From Actinomadura macrotermitis (GTDB taxonomy: Bacteria > Actinomycetota > Actinomycetes > Streptosporangiales > Streptosporangiaceae): a stretch of DNA of 64,000 bases. The notes beneath the pieces were generated by a model. That model ran no database searches. It had not been told where the DNA came from and was given only the letters and a program-made list of their open reading frames with translations. This document shows, one piece after another, positions 1-9,784 of this stretch. The position numbers and the translations under genes were made by a program. Each line of letters opens with the position of its first letter. Positions within the stretch are counted from its first letter, which is position 1. The stretch is from assembly GCF_009604375.1 (NCBI RefSeq), contig NZ_WEGH01000001.1:186001-250000 (forward strand), given 5' to 3'.

Positions 1-1642
1 GGTGGCGTCCGCGCTGGTGGCGGCCGGTATCCGGCCCGGCGAGCCGATCGGCGTGAGCCTTCCGCGCGACCACCGGATGCCCGCGATCCTGCTCGGCGTC
101 CTGCGCGCCGGCGCGGCCTACGTCGCCATGGACGCCGACCTGCCCGCCCGCAGGCTCGCCCTGATCGCCGAGGACTGCGGCATCCGCCACGCGGTCGTGC
201 TCGGCGAGCACGCGCTCCCCGACCTGGTCCTGCACGACGCCGAGGCCCTGATGGCGGCGCCCGCCGGGCCGCTGCCCGCGCCCGACCTCGGGCGGCCGGC
301 CTACCTCATCTTCACCTCGGGCTCGACCGGGCGCCCCAAGGGCATCCAGATCTCGCACCGCGCGATCGCGTCCTTCGCCGAGGCGGTCCACGCCGATCCG
401 GGGATGACCGGCGACGACGTGATCGTCGCGATGGCGCCGCTGGTGTTCGACATGTCCTCCTTCGAGTTCTGGGCGGCGCTGTCGATCGGCGCCCGCGTGT
501 TCGTCGCCGACTCCGCCACCGCGCGGGACGGCCGGGCGCTGGCCGCCCTCCTGGACAGCGCGGAGGCGACCCTGATCATGGCGACGCCGAGCCGGCTCCG
601 GCTGCTGGTCGCCGACGGCTGGGCGGGGCGGCCCGAGCTGCGCGTCCTGATCGGCGGCGAGATCCTGGACGAGGCGCTCGCCAAGGAACTGACGGCGCGC
701 ACGGCGGGCGCGTGGAACGTCTACGGCCCGTCGGAGGTGACCGTGGTCTCGACGGTCCACCCGGTGGCCGCTCCGCCGCACGGCCCCCAGATCGCGATCG
801 GCCATCCGATCCCCGGCGAGCGGATGGCCGTCGTCGACCCGCTCGGGCGGCTGCTGCCGCTGGGCGTCCCGGGTGAGCTCTGGCTGGGCGGGCCCGGCGT
901 GGCGGACGGTTACCGCGGCCGTCCCGAGCTGACCGCGGCGGCCTTCGTCCCGGCCGGGGACGGCACCATGCTGTACCGGTCGGGCGACCGGGTCCGCTGG
1001 CGGCCCGACGGCTCGGGCGGCCACGTCCTGGTCTTCCTGGGCCGCCGCGACAACCAGGTCAAACTCCGCGGATACCGGATCGAGCTGGACGAGATCGACG
1101 CCGTGCTGCGCGAACACCTCTCCGTCATCGACGTGGCGACGGTCCCCAGCCCCGGCGCCGACGCCGTCCTGCGGGCGCACGTCGTGGCCCCCGCCCGTAT
1201 CCCCGACGAGGACCTGTTCCCCGCTCTGGAGGCCCACGCCCGGGACCGCCTTCCGGCCTACATGGTCCCCCGGACCTGGATCAGGCACGCCGAGCTGCCC
1301 CGCACCATCAGCGGCAAGCTGGACCGCCGCGCCCTGGACCCCGTGGCCGAGGAACCCGATGGCGCCGAGGAGCAGGACTCCGGCGGCGGGACGCTGGTGG
1401 AGCTGGTCGCGGAGATCTGGGAGGCCGCGCTGAAGACGCGCGGGCTCGGGCCCGAGGACGAGTTCTTCATGCTCGGCGGGACGTCGCTGCTGGCCACGCG
1501 GGTGACCGTGCGGCTGCGGGAGGCGCTGGGGTTCGACCTGCCGGTGTGGACGCTGTTCGACCACCCGGAACTGGGCGACTACGCCGCCGAGGTGGAACGG
1601 CTCGTCCTGGAAGGGCTCGCGGAAGAGGAGGCCGGCGCGTGA
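1..1642 (+). CDS. Non-ribosomal peptide synthetase, partial (adenylation + carrier protein)
   Basis: The frame is open from the first bases and the protein begins inside an adenylation domain, so the N terminus lies upstream of the window. Core motifs in order are A3 (TSGSTGRPKG, about 317-346), A4 FDMSSFE (about 446-466), A5 YGPSE, A7 YRSGDR, A8 and A10 SGKLDRRAL, followed by a carrier domain with LGGTSL, whose phosphopantetheine Ser is codon 1484-1486. By hand alignment to GrsA the specificity residues read roughly D-M-F-S-L-G-V-V-V-K; I do not assign a substrate. There is no C or TE domain after the carrier, so the chain passes in trans to the next protein. The stop overlaps the next start as GTGA, which implies translational coupling and stoichiometric expression with the downstream synthetase. 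Confidence 0.93.
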   Translation, partial: VASALVAAGIRPGEPIGVSLPRDHRMPAILLGVLRAGAAYVAMDADLPARRLALIAEDCGIRHAVVLGEHALPDLVLHDAEALMAAPAGPLPAPDLGRPAYLIFTSGSTGRPKGIQISHRAIASFAEAVHADPGMTGDDVIVAMAPLVFDMSSFEFWAALSIGARVFVADSATARDGRALAALLDSAEATLIMATPSRLRLLVADGWAGRPELRVLIGGEILDEALAKELTARTAGAWNVYGPSEVTVVSTVHPVAAPPHGPQIAIGHPIPGERMAVVDPLGRLLPLGVPGELWLGGPGVADGYRGRPELTAAAFVPAGDGTMLYRSGDRVRWRPDGSGGHVLVFLGRRDNQVKLRGYRIELDEIDAVLREHLSVIDVATVPSPGADAVLRAHVVAPARIPDEDLFPALEAHARDRLPAYMVPRTWIRHAELPRTISGKLDRRALDPVAEEPDGAEEQDSGGGTLVELVAEIWEAALKTRGLGPEDEFFMLGGTSLLATRVTVRLREALGFDLPVWTLFDHPELGDYAAEVERLVLEGLAEEEAGA

Positions 1643-4600
1643 CCGAGGTCTCGCAGGACCGCGTGCGGGAACTGCTCGGCCGCCGGATCGCCGCCGCGCG
1701 CCAGGCGCCGGCCGGGATCCCGCGCGGCGCGGGCGACGGGCGGCTCTCGCCGGTGCAGCGCCGGATGTGGCTGGCGGGCGCCGCGGAGCCCGACAGCCCC
1801 GCGTACAACGTCCCGGTGGTCCTGCGGCTGCGCGGCGCCCTCGACGTGCCCGCGCTGGAGGCGGCCCTCGCGGACCTGGCGGCGCGGCACGAGGTGCTGC
1901 ACTCACGGATCGTCGAAGACGACGGTGAGCCGCGAGCCGTCCCGGGCGGCGCGCCGAGCGTCTCCCGCGAACGGATCGAGGCCGCCGAGCTGGACGCACG
2001 GCTGACCGCTCTCGTGGAACGGCCGTTCCGGCCGGCCGAGGAGATCCCGTTCCGCCCCACGCTGCTGGAGCTCGGCGCCGAGGACCATGTGCTGGCGCTC
2101 ATCGTCCACCACCTGGCGGTCGACGCCGGCTCGCTGCCGCTCCTGGTGGCCGAGCTGGGCGCGCTCTACCGCTACCGGACCGGCGACGGCCCCGCGCTGG
2201 GCCCGCCGCCGCTCCAGTACGGCGACGCCGCCGCCTGGCTCAACGCCCGCGCCGCGTCCCCGGCGGCCGAGCGGGCGCTGGACTGGTGGAGCGAGCGGCT
2301 CGCCGGGCTCGACCCGGCTCCGGTGCTGGCGCCGGTGCCGCGCACGGGCTGGTCCGGCGCGGAACTCGACCTCGAACTGGACGCGGCGACGGTCGCGGCG
2401 GTCCGGGAGCTGGCCCGGGGCGGCTCGGTCTTCATGGTGCTGCTGGCCGCCCTACAGGTCCTGCTCGCCCGGATCGGCGATCCCGACGTGGCGGTGGGCG
2501 TCCCGGAGGCGGGCCGCCGGCATCCCGACCTCGAAGGGGTGATGGGGTGCTTCGTGGAGACCCTCGTCGTCCGGGACACCGTCGACGCCGGCGCCACCGG
2601 CCGCGAGCTGGTCCGGCGGGCCCGCACCGCGGCCCTGGACGCGGTGAGCCACGCCGAGGTCCCCTTCGACCGGGTGGCCGAGCGCGTGGCCCCGGGACGG
2701 CCCCTGTTCGGCACGCTCCTCAACGTCGTCGCGCCGCCGCCCGCCCCGGCGGGGTTCCCCGGCCTGGCCGCGGAGTTCGTCGAGGTCCCGATGACCGCGG
2801 TGAAGGCCGCACTGACCTGGACGTTCGTCGAGGACGGCCCGGACCTGCGCGGCCGCCTCGCCTACCGGACCGACCTCTACGACGACGCGACCGCACGCCG
2901 TCTGGCGGGCTGGTTCACCGCCCTGCTGACCGGCCTGGCCGCCGATCCGGACCACGCCGCCGGGGACCTCCCCCTGGAGCCCGGGGCGGACCACGTGCTC
3001 AGCGCTCCGGCAGCCGACCGGGACCCGCGCGCCGTTCACGAGCGCTTCCTCGATCAGGCCCGGCTGGTTCCCGACGCGTGCGCCGTTGTCGCGGCCGATG
3101 GTGCTCTCACCTATGCCGAGCTGGCCGATCGCGCCCGGAGCCTGGCCGGCAGGCTGCGTACGCTCGGCGTCAGCCGGGGCGACCATGTGGGCGTTCTCAT
3201 GGAACGCTCCCGGGATCTCCCGGTGGCGCTGCTCGGCATCCTCATGGCGGGCGCCGCCTACGTGCCCGTGGACGAGACCGCTCCCTCTGGACGGGTGGCG
3301 CAGCTGCTCGCGGACAGCAGGTTCGCCGTCGCCTCACCCGCTCTGGCCGACCGTCTGCCGTCCGGGGTTTCTGTCGTTTCAGTGGACGATGTTCCGACGG
3401 AAACCGCGCAGGACGCGCCGCTTTCGCCCGATCCGGCGGACCCTGCGTACGCGATCTTCACCTCGGGCTCCACCGGCAGGCCCAAGAAGGTCGTCGTCGG
3501 CCACGGCAATCTCACCGCGTACCTGGACGCCGTCGCGCCCCGGGCCGGCCGCTCCTCCTCCTACGCCCTGGTCTCCACGATCGCCGCCGACCTCGGCCTG
3601 CTGAACGTCTTCGGCGCCCTCACCACGGGCGCGACGCTCCACCTGCTGGACCTGGCCGCGTCGACCGACCCGGCGCTGTTCGCCGAGCGCGTCCGCGGTG
3701 TGGAGACCTTCAAGTGCGTCCCCAGCCAGCTGGAGGGCCTGGCCGCCCACGCGCCGCTCGCCTCGCTGCTGCCGGAGCGGCTGCTCGTCCTGGCGGGCGA
3801 GGCCGTCCCGTGGTCGCTGGTGGACCGCGTCGCGCAGGTGCGTCCCGGTCTGGAGGTGCAGGTCCATTACGGCCCGACGGAGACCACCGTCTCGGTCCTC
3901 GGCTGCGTCGCGGACACGGCCGCGCGGGAGACCGCGAACGTCCCGCTGGGAACGCCGTTCCCGGGGGTGAGCTGCTTCGTCGCCGACGCCGCGGGCCGTC
4001 CGGTGCCCCATGGCGTGCCCGGTGAGCTGTGGATCGGCGGGCCGCAGGTGGCACGGGGCGGGCTGCACCGGTCGGGTGACCGGGCGCGGGTCCGTCCCGA
4101 CGGGATGGTGGAGTTTCTCGGGCGGATCGACGACCGGGTGAAGGTGCGCGGCCACCGGGTCGATCCGGGCGAGGTCGCCGCCGCCTGCCGGGCGGTGCCC
4201 GGGGTCGCCGAGGCGGTCGTCCTCGGTGTTCCCGAGGGTCTCGCCGCCTGGCTGGTCGCTCCTCCCGGCCTGGACGAGGCGGCCGTGCGGCGGGCGCTGC
4301 GGCGCAGCCTGCCGGACGCCATGGTCCCCTCCTCGTTCACGTTCCTTGAGGCCCTGCCGCTGACCGTCAACGGAAAGGTCGACCGGGCCCGGCTGCCGGC
4401 TCCGGTCCGGGCCGTCCGGGAGGCCGGGGCCCCGTCCTCGGCCGCCGGGCTGCTCGTGGCCGAGGTCTGGAGCCAGGTGCTCGGCGTCTCCGGCGCCGGG
4501 CCCGAGGACGACTTCTTCGCCCTCGGCGGCGACTCCTTCTCGGCGGTCCGCGCGGCGGCACGGCTCGCCGAGCGCCTCGGCTCGGCGGTGCCGCCACGGC

Positions 4601-7600
4601 TGCTGTTCGACCACCCGGTCCTTGCCGATCTGGCCGGCGCGCTGGAATCCCTGTCCGGGGACGCCGAGGAGCCGATCCCCCGGCGCGCCGGGACCAGGCC
4701 CTGGCCGCTGACACCGCTGCAGCGCCGCCTGTGGCTGGCCGGCGAGCTGGATCCGGAGAGCTCGGCGTACAACGTGCCGGTCGTGCTGCGGCTGCGCGGC
4801 GACCTGGACGTCCCGGCGCTGCGCGCGGCGGTGAACGGGCTGGCGCGCCGCCACGAGATGCTCCGCACCCGGGTCGTCCTCCTGGACGGCGAGCCGCACG
4901 GGATCACCGACGACCCCGCCGAGGTCCCGCTCGCGGTGGAAGAGACGGCGAATCTCCAGGAGCGCCTGGCGGAGCTGACCGCGCGTCCCTTCGCGCTGGC
5001 CGAGGAGCCGCCGTTCCGCGCCACGCTGCTCGCCCTCGGCCCGGACGAGCACGTCCTGGCCCTGGTCCTGCACCACATCGCCAGCGATGCCCGTTCCCGG
5101 GCCGTCCTCCTGCGGGATCTGGCGGCGCTCTACTCCGGCCGCGCCCTCAGCCCGCTCGACGTCGGCTTCCCCGACATCGCCGCGTGGCAGCACGGCCGTC
5201 CCGCCTCCTCCTGGTGGACCGGGAAGCTGGCGGACCTCCCACCCGAACTCGATCTCCCGTGCGACCGCGCACGGGAGGGCGGGTCCGCCGCGGGCTTCCT
5301 CCGGCTGGAGCTCGGGGATGAGCTGACGGCAGGGGTGCGGAACCTGGCCGCCGAATCCGGGGCGACCGTCTTCATGGTGCTGCTGACGGCGTTGCAGGTG
5401 ACGCTCGCCCGCGTCTCCGGGAGCGAGGACGTGGCGGTGGCCGTCCCCGAGGCGGGGCGGCGGCATCGCGACGCCGAGAACGTCCTCGGCTGCCTGCTGG
5501 ACACGCTCGTCATCCGGACCCGGCTCGGCGACGACCCCACCGGCCGTGCGCTGCTGTCCCGGATCCGGGGCGAGGTGCTCGACGCGTTCGCGCATGCCGC
5601 CGAGCCGTTCGAGCCGCCGCCCTTGCAGGTCCTGCTGAACCTCTACCAGGCCCCCGGCGCCGTCACCGGGTTCACCGGCCTCGCGGCCGAGTCCCTGGAG
5701 ACGCTGCCCGCGACCGCGCGGTTCGATCTGAGCTGGACGGTCCAGGACGAGGGATCCGGGCTGCGCGGCGGGCTCACCTACCGGAGCGACCTGTTCGACG
5801 AGGGCACGGCCCGCCGGATCGCGGGGTTCTTCACCTCCGTCCTCGCCCAGCTCGCCGCCACGCCGGACGGCCCGCTGGAAGCGCTCGACCTGGAGCCCGG
5901 CGCCGACCCGATCATCGCCGGGCCGCCCGCGTCCGCCTCGGACGAGCCGATCGGCCTCCACGAGCGGATCGGGCGCCAGGCCGCCCTCGCCCCGGCGGCC
6001 ACCGCGGTCGTCGCCTACGACGGCGCGTACTCCTACCGCGAGCTCGACGGCCTCGCCGGCGCGCTGGCCGCGCGCCTGTCGGCCGCCGGGGCGGGCCCGG
6101 GCGACCGGGTCGCGGTGCTCCTGCCGCGCTCGCGCGACCTGCCGGTCGCCCTGCTCGGCGTCCTCAAGGCGCGGGCCGCGTTCGTCCCGCTGGACGACGC
6201 CGCCCCCGCCGACCGCATCGCCGGCATGTGCGCGACGGCCGGCGTCCGCGTCGCCGTCACGACCGCCGACCTCGCCGACCGCCTGCCCCAGCATGTGACG
6301 GCCGTCGTGCCCGCTGATTCCGCCGAGGCGGACGGGACGTCCGGAAGCGTCACCGGCGCCGACCTCGCGTATGTGATCTTCACGTCCGGGTCGACGGGCG
6401 CGCCCAAGGGCGTCGCCGTCGAGCACGGCAGCGTCGCCGCCTATCTCGACGGGGTGCTGCCGAGGGTCGGGCCGCACCGCTCCTGGGCGCTGGTCTCCAC
6501 GATCGCCGCCGACCTCGGGATGCTGAACGTCTTCGGGGCGCTGACGACCGGCGGGACGCTGCACCTGTTCGACCGTGACACCGCCGCCGACCCGGAGGCG
6601 TTCGCCGCGCGGATGCAGGGCGTGGACTTCCTCAAGTGCGTGCCGAGCCATCTGGAGCTGCTGGCCTCGCACGGGGACCTGGCCTCGGTGCTGCCCGGAC
6701 GGCTGCTGGTGCTGGCGGGCGAGGCGGTGCCCTGGTCGCTCGTCGACCGGATCGCCGAGGCGCGGCCGGACCTGGAGGTCCAGGTCCACTACGGGCCGAC
6801 GGAGACGACGGTGGCGGTGCTGACCTGCACGGCGCGCGACGAGGCGCGGGGCGGGGCGAACGTCCCGCTCGGCCGCCCGCTGCCCGGCGTCCGGTGCCTG
6901 GTGGCCGACGCCCAGGGACGCCCGCAGCCGCACGGCCTGCCCGGCGAACTGTGGATCGGCGGCCCCCAGGTCGCCCGCGGCTACCTCCAGGGCGCCGATT
7001 TCGGGGAGTTCTACCGGTCGGGCGACCGGGTGCGCGTCCGCTCCGACGGGGCGGTCGAGTTCCTGGGGCGGATCGACGACCAGGTGAAGATCAGGGGCTA
7101 CCGCGTCGAGCCCGGCGAGGTCGCGGCCGTCTGCCGGACCCTGGCCGGCGTCACCGCGGCGGCCGTCCTGGCCGTGGGGACGGGGACGGCGCGCCGCCTC
7201 GCCGCCTGGCTCGTGGCTGACGGGCTGGACGAGGCCGCGGCGCGCGGCGCCCTGCGCTCACTGCTGCCCGACTACATGGTCCCCTCGACGATCACGTTCC
7301 TGCCGGAGCTGCCGCTCAACCCCAACGGAAAGGTGGATCGCGGGCGTCTGCCCATGGACGCCCCCGAAGCCGCCTTCACCGAACCGGAATCGGAGGCGGA
7401 GCAGCGGATCGCCCGGATCTGGGCCGGTCTGCTGGGCGTCGAGCGCGTGGGAGCCGACGACGACTTCTTCGCCCTCGGCGGCGACTCGTTCCTGGCGGTC
7501 AAGGCCGTCCAGGAGATCGACCCCGGGCTGCGGGTCATCGACCTGGTCACCCATCCGACCGTCCGGGAACTGGCCGCCAAGCTCGGCACGACCGGCGAAG

Positions 7601-9717
7601 GCGGGCTCCTGCACCGCCTGAGCGGCCCGCGCCAGGGCACCCCGACGGCCACGATCGTCTGTGTCCCTTACGGCGGCGGGTCGGCCGCCGTCTACCGGCC
7701 GCTGGCGGAGGCGCTGCCCGACGGGACAGAGGTCCTCGCACTGGAGCTGCCGGGCCACGACCCGGCCCGCCCGGACGAGCCGATGCGCCCCCTGGAAGAC
7801 GTCGTCGAACAGTGCGTGGCGGAACTGGCCGCGCGGACGACGGGCCCGATCGCGGTCTACGGCCACTGCGTGGGCTCCGCCCTGGCGACCGCCCTCGCCC
7901 TGCGCCTGGAGGGGACCGGCGTCGAGGTGACGGGCGTCCACCTCGGCGGCAGCTTCCCCACCGCCCGCCTGCCCGGACGCCTGTCGGCGTGGTTCAACCG
8001 CCGGCTCCCGGCCGACCGGTGGCTGTCCGACCGCGCCTACCGCGACGCGCTCCGCTCCATGGGCGGCCTGCCCGAGGACCTCGACGGCCCCGCCGTGGAG
8101 ACCGCGGTCCGCGCCATCCGGCACGACGCCCGGCAGGCCCAGGACTGGTTCACCCGCCGCCTCGGCGACCCGCAACGGCTGCGCGCCCCGATCCAGGTCA
8201 TCGTCGGCGAGAGCGATGGCGCGACCGACCTCTACCAGGAGCGCTACCGCGAATGGGAGGCGTTCTCCCCCCGCGTCTCCCTCTCCGTCGTCCCCTTGGC
8301 GGGGCACTACTTCCTGCGCCACCAGCCCGAGACCCTCGCCTCCTTCCTCACCGACCCGCCGTCCGCGCAGGCCGCGCCGACCGGGACGCCGCCCCTGGCG
8401 AAGCCGGGGCTGCGCGGGTTCCACATCGTCGCGGCGGGACAGCTGGCCTCCATGGTCGGCAGCTCGCTCAGCTCCTTCGCCCTGGGCGTCTGGACGTATC
8501 AGCGCAGCGGCCGGGTGCTGGACTTCGCCCTCGTGACGATGCTGGCGCTCCTGCCGGCGGTGCTCGCCGGGCCGCTCGGCGGCGCGATCGCCGACCGCCA
8601 CGACCGGCGCACGGTGATGCTCGCCTGCGACGCGGTGAGCGGCCTCGCCATGGCGGCCACGGCGGTCCTGCTGTGGCGGGGCGGCCTGACGTTCGCGGCG
8701 GTCTGCTGCGTCGTGACCCTTCTGTCGGTCGTGTCGGCCTTCCACCGGCCCGCCTATCTGGCGGCCATCGCGCAGCTCGTCCCGAAGCCCTACCTCCCGC
8801 AGGCGAACGCGCTGGCCCAGGCCGGCCTCGGCCTCGGCACTCTGGTGGCGCCGCTCGCCGGCGGCGCCCTCATCGGCCTGGCCGGCCTCCCGACGGTCAT
8901 CGCGGTCGACGTGGCCACCTTCACCGTCGCCCTGCTGACCTTGACGGCGGTCCGCTTCCCCGACCGGATGTTCCGCAGGAGGGAGGAGACGTTCCGCTCG
9001 TCGCTCGCCGGCGGCTGGCGGTTCATCACCAGGCGCCCGCCGCTGCTGGTGATGGCGGTCTACTTCATGGGCGTCAACTACTTCACCGCGCTCACCCTCG
9101 CGGTCGTGTCCCCGATGGTGCTGGCGCAGGACGGCGCCGTCGAGCTCGGCGTGGTCACGGCGGCGGGCGGGCTCGGCGCGGTGCTCGGCAGCGTGCTGAT
9201 GGTCCGCTGGGGCGGGACGCGGCGGCTCGCCGACGGCATGGTCGGCTTCGTGGCCGTCGCGGGCGTGGCGACGGTGGTCACCGGGTTCGCCGGCGTGCTC
9301 TCGCTCGTCCCGCTGGTCGCCTTCGGCCTGGCGCTGCGCTGGGGCTCCACCAGCGTCATCAACGCCCACTGGCTGGCGATCATCCAGCTCAAGGTGCGCT
9401 CGGAGCTGCAGGGCCGGGTGCTGGCGACCAACCAGATGCTGGCCACGGCCATGACCCCGCTCGGCTACCTCAGCACGGCCCCGCTCGCGGCGGGCGCCGG
9501 CGCCCTCACCGGCGCGGGGCGCGGCGCGTCGCTCGGCTGGCTGCTGGCCGCGATGGGCGTCCTGCTGACGGCCTGGGGCCTCCTCGGCCTCCGGCTGCGG
9601 CGGCTGCGCCACCTGGAGGACCTGCTGCCGGACGCGCTGCCCGCGCCGGAGTCCACCCGCGACCTGGACGAGCTGCAGGAAGAGGCCGACCGGTCGCTGA
9701 CCGCCGACCACCGGTGA
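1639..9717 (+). CDS. NRPS C-A-PCP-C-A-PCP-TE fused to an MFS exporter
   Basis: 2692 residues. Start GTG 1639 is chosen over the longer frame from 1546 because of the GTGA overlap and the purine-rich GGAAGAGGAGG just upstream. Domains: C1 about 36-450 (HHLAVDA at 157), A1 about 466-920 (TSGSTG near 608, NGKVDRARL), PCP1 (LGGDS, Ser966), C2 about 1024-1425 (HHIASDA at 1145), A2 about 1440-1880 (TSGSTG near 1582, NGKVDRGRL), PCP2 (LGGDS, Ser1950), thioesterase about 1975-2245 (GHCVG with Cys2077, GH at 2222-2223), then an MFS transporter about 2258-2650 of the EntS/MFS_3 type. Both C domains have DA where the family has HHxxxDG. Both A domains have an unusual A4 (STIAADLG) and near-identical hand-read codes (D-L-L-S-V-A-H-V-S/A-K), which suggests module duplication and the same monomer twice. 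No epimerase or methyltransferase domain is seen. The TE Cys and the fused exporter are the odd points; the product is unknown. Confidence 0.95.
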   Translation: MTEVSQDRVRELLGRRIAAARQAPAGIPRGAGDGRLSPVQRRMWLAGAAEPDSPAYNVPVVLRLRGALDVPALEAALADLAARHEVLHSRIVEDDGEPRAVPGGAPSVSRERIEAAELDARLTALVERPFRPAEEIPFRPTLLELGAEDHVLALIVHHLAVDAGSLPLLVAELGALYRYRTGDGPALGPPPLQYGDAAAWLNARAASPAAERALDWWSERLAGLDPAPVLAPVPRTGWSGAELDLELDAATVAAVRELARGGSVFMVLLAALQVLLARIGDPDVAVGVPEAGRRHPDLEGVMGCFVETLVVRDTVDAGATGRELVRRARTAALDAVSHAEVPFDRVAERVAPGRPLFGTLLNVVAPPPAPAGFPGLAAEFVEVPMTAVKAALTWTFVEDGPDLRGRLAYRTDLYDDATARRLAGWFTALLTGLAADPDHAAGDLPLEPGADHVLSAPAADRDPRAVHERFLDQARLVPDACAVVAADGALTYAELADRARSLAGRLRTLGVSRGDHVGVLMERSRDLPVALLGILMAGAAYVPVDETAPSGRVAQLLADSRFAVASPALADRLPSGVSVVSVDDVPTETAQDAPLSPDPADPAYAIFTSGSTGRPKKVVVGHGNLTAYLDAVAPRAGRSSSYALVSTIAADLGLLNVFGALTTGATLHLLDLAASTDPALFAERVRGVETFKCVPSQLEGLAAHAPLASLLPERLLVLAGEAVPWSLVDRVAQVRPGLEVQVHYGPTETTVSVLGCVADTAARETANVPLGTPFPGVSCFVADAAGRPVPHGVPGELWIGGPQVARGGLHRSGDRARVRPDGMVEFLGRIDDRVKVRGHRVDPGEVAAACRAVPGVAEAVVLGVPEGLAAWLVAPPGLDEAAVRRALRRSLPDAMVPSSFTFLEALPLTVNGKVDRARLPAPVRAVREAGAPSSAAGLLVAEVWSQVLGVSGAGPEDDFFALGGDSFSAVRAAARLAERLGSAVPPRLLFDHPVLADLAGALESLSGDAEEPIPRRAGTRPWPLTPLQRRLWLAGELDPESSAYNVPVVLRLRGDLDVPALRAAVNGLARRHEMLRTRVVLLDGEPHGITDDPAEVPLAVEETANLQERLAELTARPFALAEEPPFRATLLALGPDEHVLALVLHHIASDARSRAVLLRDLAALYSGRALSPLDVGFPDIAAWQHGRPASSWWTGKLADLPPELDLPCDRAREGGSAAGFLRLELGDELTAGVRNLAAESGATVFMVLLTALQVTLARVSGSEDVAVAVPEAGRRHRDAENVLGCLLDTLVIRTRLGDDPTGRALLSRIRGEVLDAFAHAAEPFEPPPLQVLLNLYQAPGAVTGFTGLAAESLETLPATARFDLSWTVQDEGSGLRGGLTYRSDLFDEGTARRIAGFFTSVLAQLAATPDGPLEALDLEPGADPIIAGPPASASDEPIGLHERIGRQAALAPAATAVVAYDGAYSYRELDGLAGALAARLSAAGAGPGDRVAVLLPRSRDLPVALLGVLKARAAFVPLDDAAPADRIAGMCATAGVRVAVTTADLADRLPQHVTAVVPADSAEADGTSGSVTGADLAYVIFTSGSTGAPKGVAVEHGSVAAYLDGVLPRVGPHRSWALVSTIAADLGMLNVFGALTTGGTLHLFDRDTAADPEAFAARMQGVDFLKCVPSHLELLASHGDLASVLPGRLLVLAGEAVPWSLVDRIAEARPDLEVQVHYGPTETTVAVLTCTARDEARGGANVPLGRPLPGVRCLVADAQGRPQPHGLPGELWIGGPQVARGYLQGADFGEFYRSGDRVRVRSDGAVEFLGRIDDQVKIRGYRVEPGEVAAVCRTLAGVTAAAVLAVGTGTARRLAAWLVADGLDEAAARGALRSLLPDYMVPSTITFLPELPLNPNGKVDRGRLPMDAPEAAFTEPESEAEQRIARIWAGLLGVERVGADDDFFALGGDSFLAVKAVQEIDPGLRVIDLVTHPTVRELAAKLGTTGEGGLLHRLSGPRQGTPTATIVCVPYGGGSAAVYRPLAEALPDGTEVLALELPGHDPARPDEPMRPLEDVVEQCVAELAARTTGPIAVYGHCVGSALATALALRLEGTGVEVTGVHLGGSFPTARLPGRLSAWFNRRLPADRWLSDRAYRDALRSMGGLPEDLDGPAVETAVRAIRHDARQAQDWFTRRLGDPQRLRAPIQVIVGESDGATDLYQERYREWEAFSPRVSLSVVPLAGHYFLRHQPETLASFLTDPPSAQAAPTGTPPLAKPGLRGFHIVAAGQLASMVGSSLSSFALGVWTYQRSGRVLDFALVTMLALLPAVLAGPLGGAIADRHDRRTVMLACDAVSGLAMAATAVLLWRGGLTFAAVCCVVTLLSVVSAFHRPAYLAAIAQLVPKPYLPQANALAQAGLGLGTLVAPLAGGALIGLAGLPTVIAVDVATFTVALLTLTAVRFPDRMFRRREETFRSSLAGGWRFITRRPPLLVMAVYFMGVNYFTALTLAVVSPMVLAQDGAVELGVVTAAGGLGAVLGSVLMVRWGGTRRLADGMVGFVAVAGVATVVTGFAGVLSLVPLVAFGLALRWGSTSVINAHWLAIIQLKVRSELQGRVLATNQMLATAMTPLGYLSTAPLAAGAGALTGAGRGASLGWLLAAMGVLLTAWGLLGLRLRRLRHLEDLLPDALPAPESTRDLDELQEEADRSLTADHR

Positions 9718-9758
9718 CGGCCCGGCGTTACGCGCACAGCGGAAGCGAGCGCGTTCTT

Positions 9759-9784
9759 GATCTTCGAGCGTACGCTCGAAGATC
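9759..9784. promoter_or_regulatory. Perfect 26-bp palindrome abutting the SARP start codon
   Basis: Two 13-nt arms, GATCTTCGAGCGT and its exact reverse complement, meet with no spacer and end one base before the GTG at 9785. It lies 41 bases after the NRPS stop. It could be an operator for an autoregulator, a cruciform or hairpin that hides the start codon, or a terminator; no U-tract follows it on the + strand. An operator or translational switch is an inference. Confidence 0.7.

Noticed and set aside
1546..1638. Extended N terminus of the large NRPS from ATG 1546
   Set aside because: The added 31 residues are Arg/Gly-rich and lie over the previous PCP domain; GTG 1639 has the overlap and RBS.
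3379..6933. Long open frame on the minus strand opposite the NRPS gene (1184 codons)
   Set aside because: It is the antisense shadow of a GC-rich gene; the translation is rich in Arg, Gly, Pro and His and shows no domain, while the plus strand has unbroken C, A and PCP motifs.
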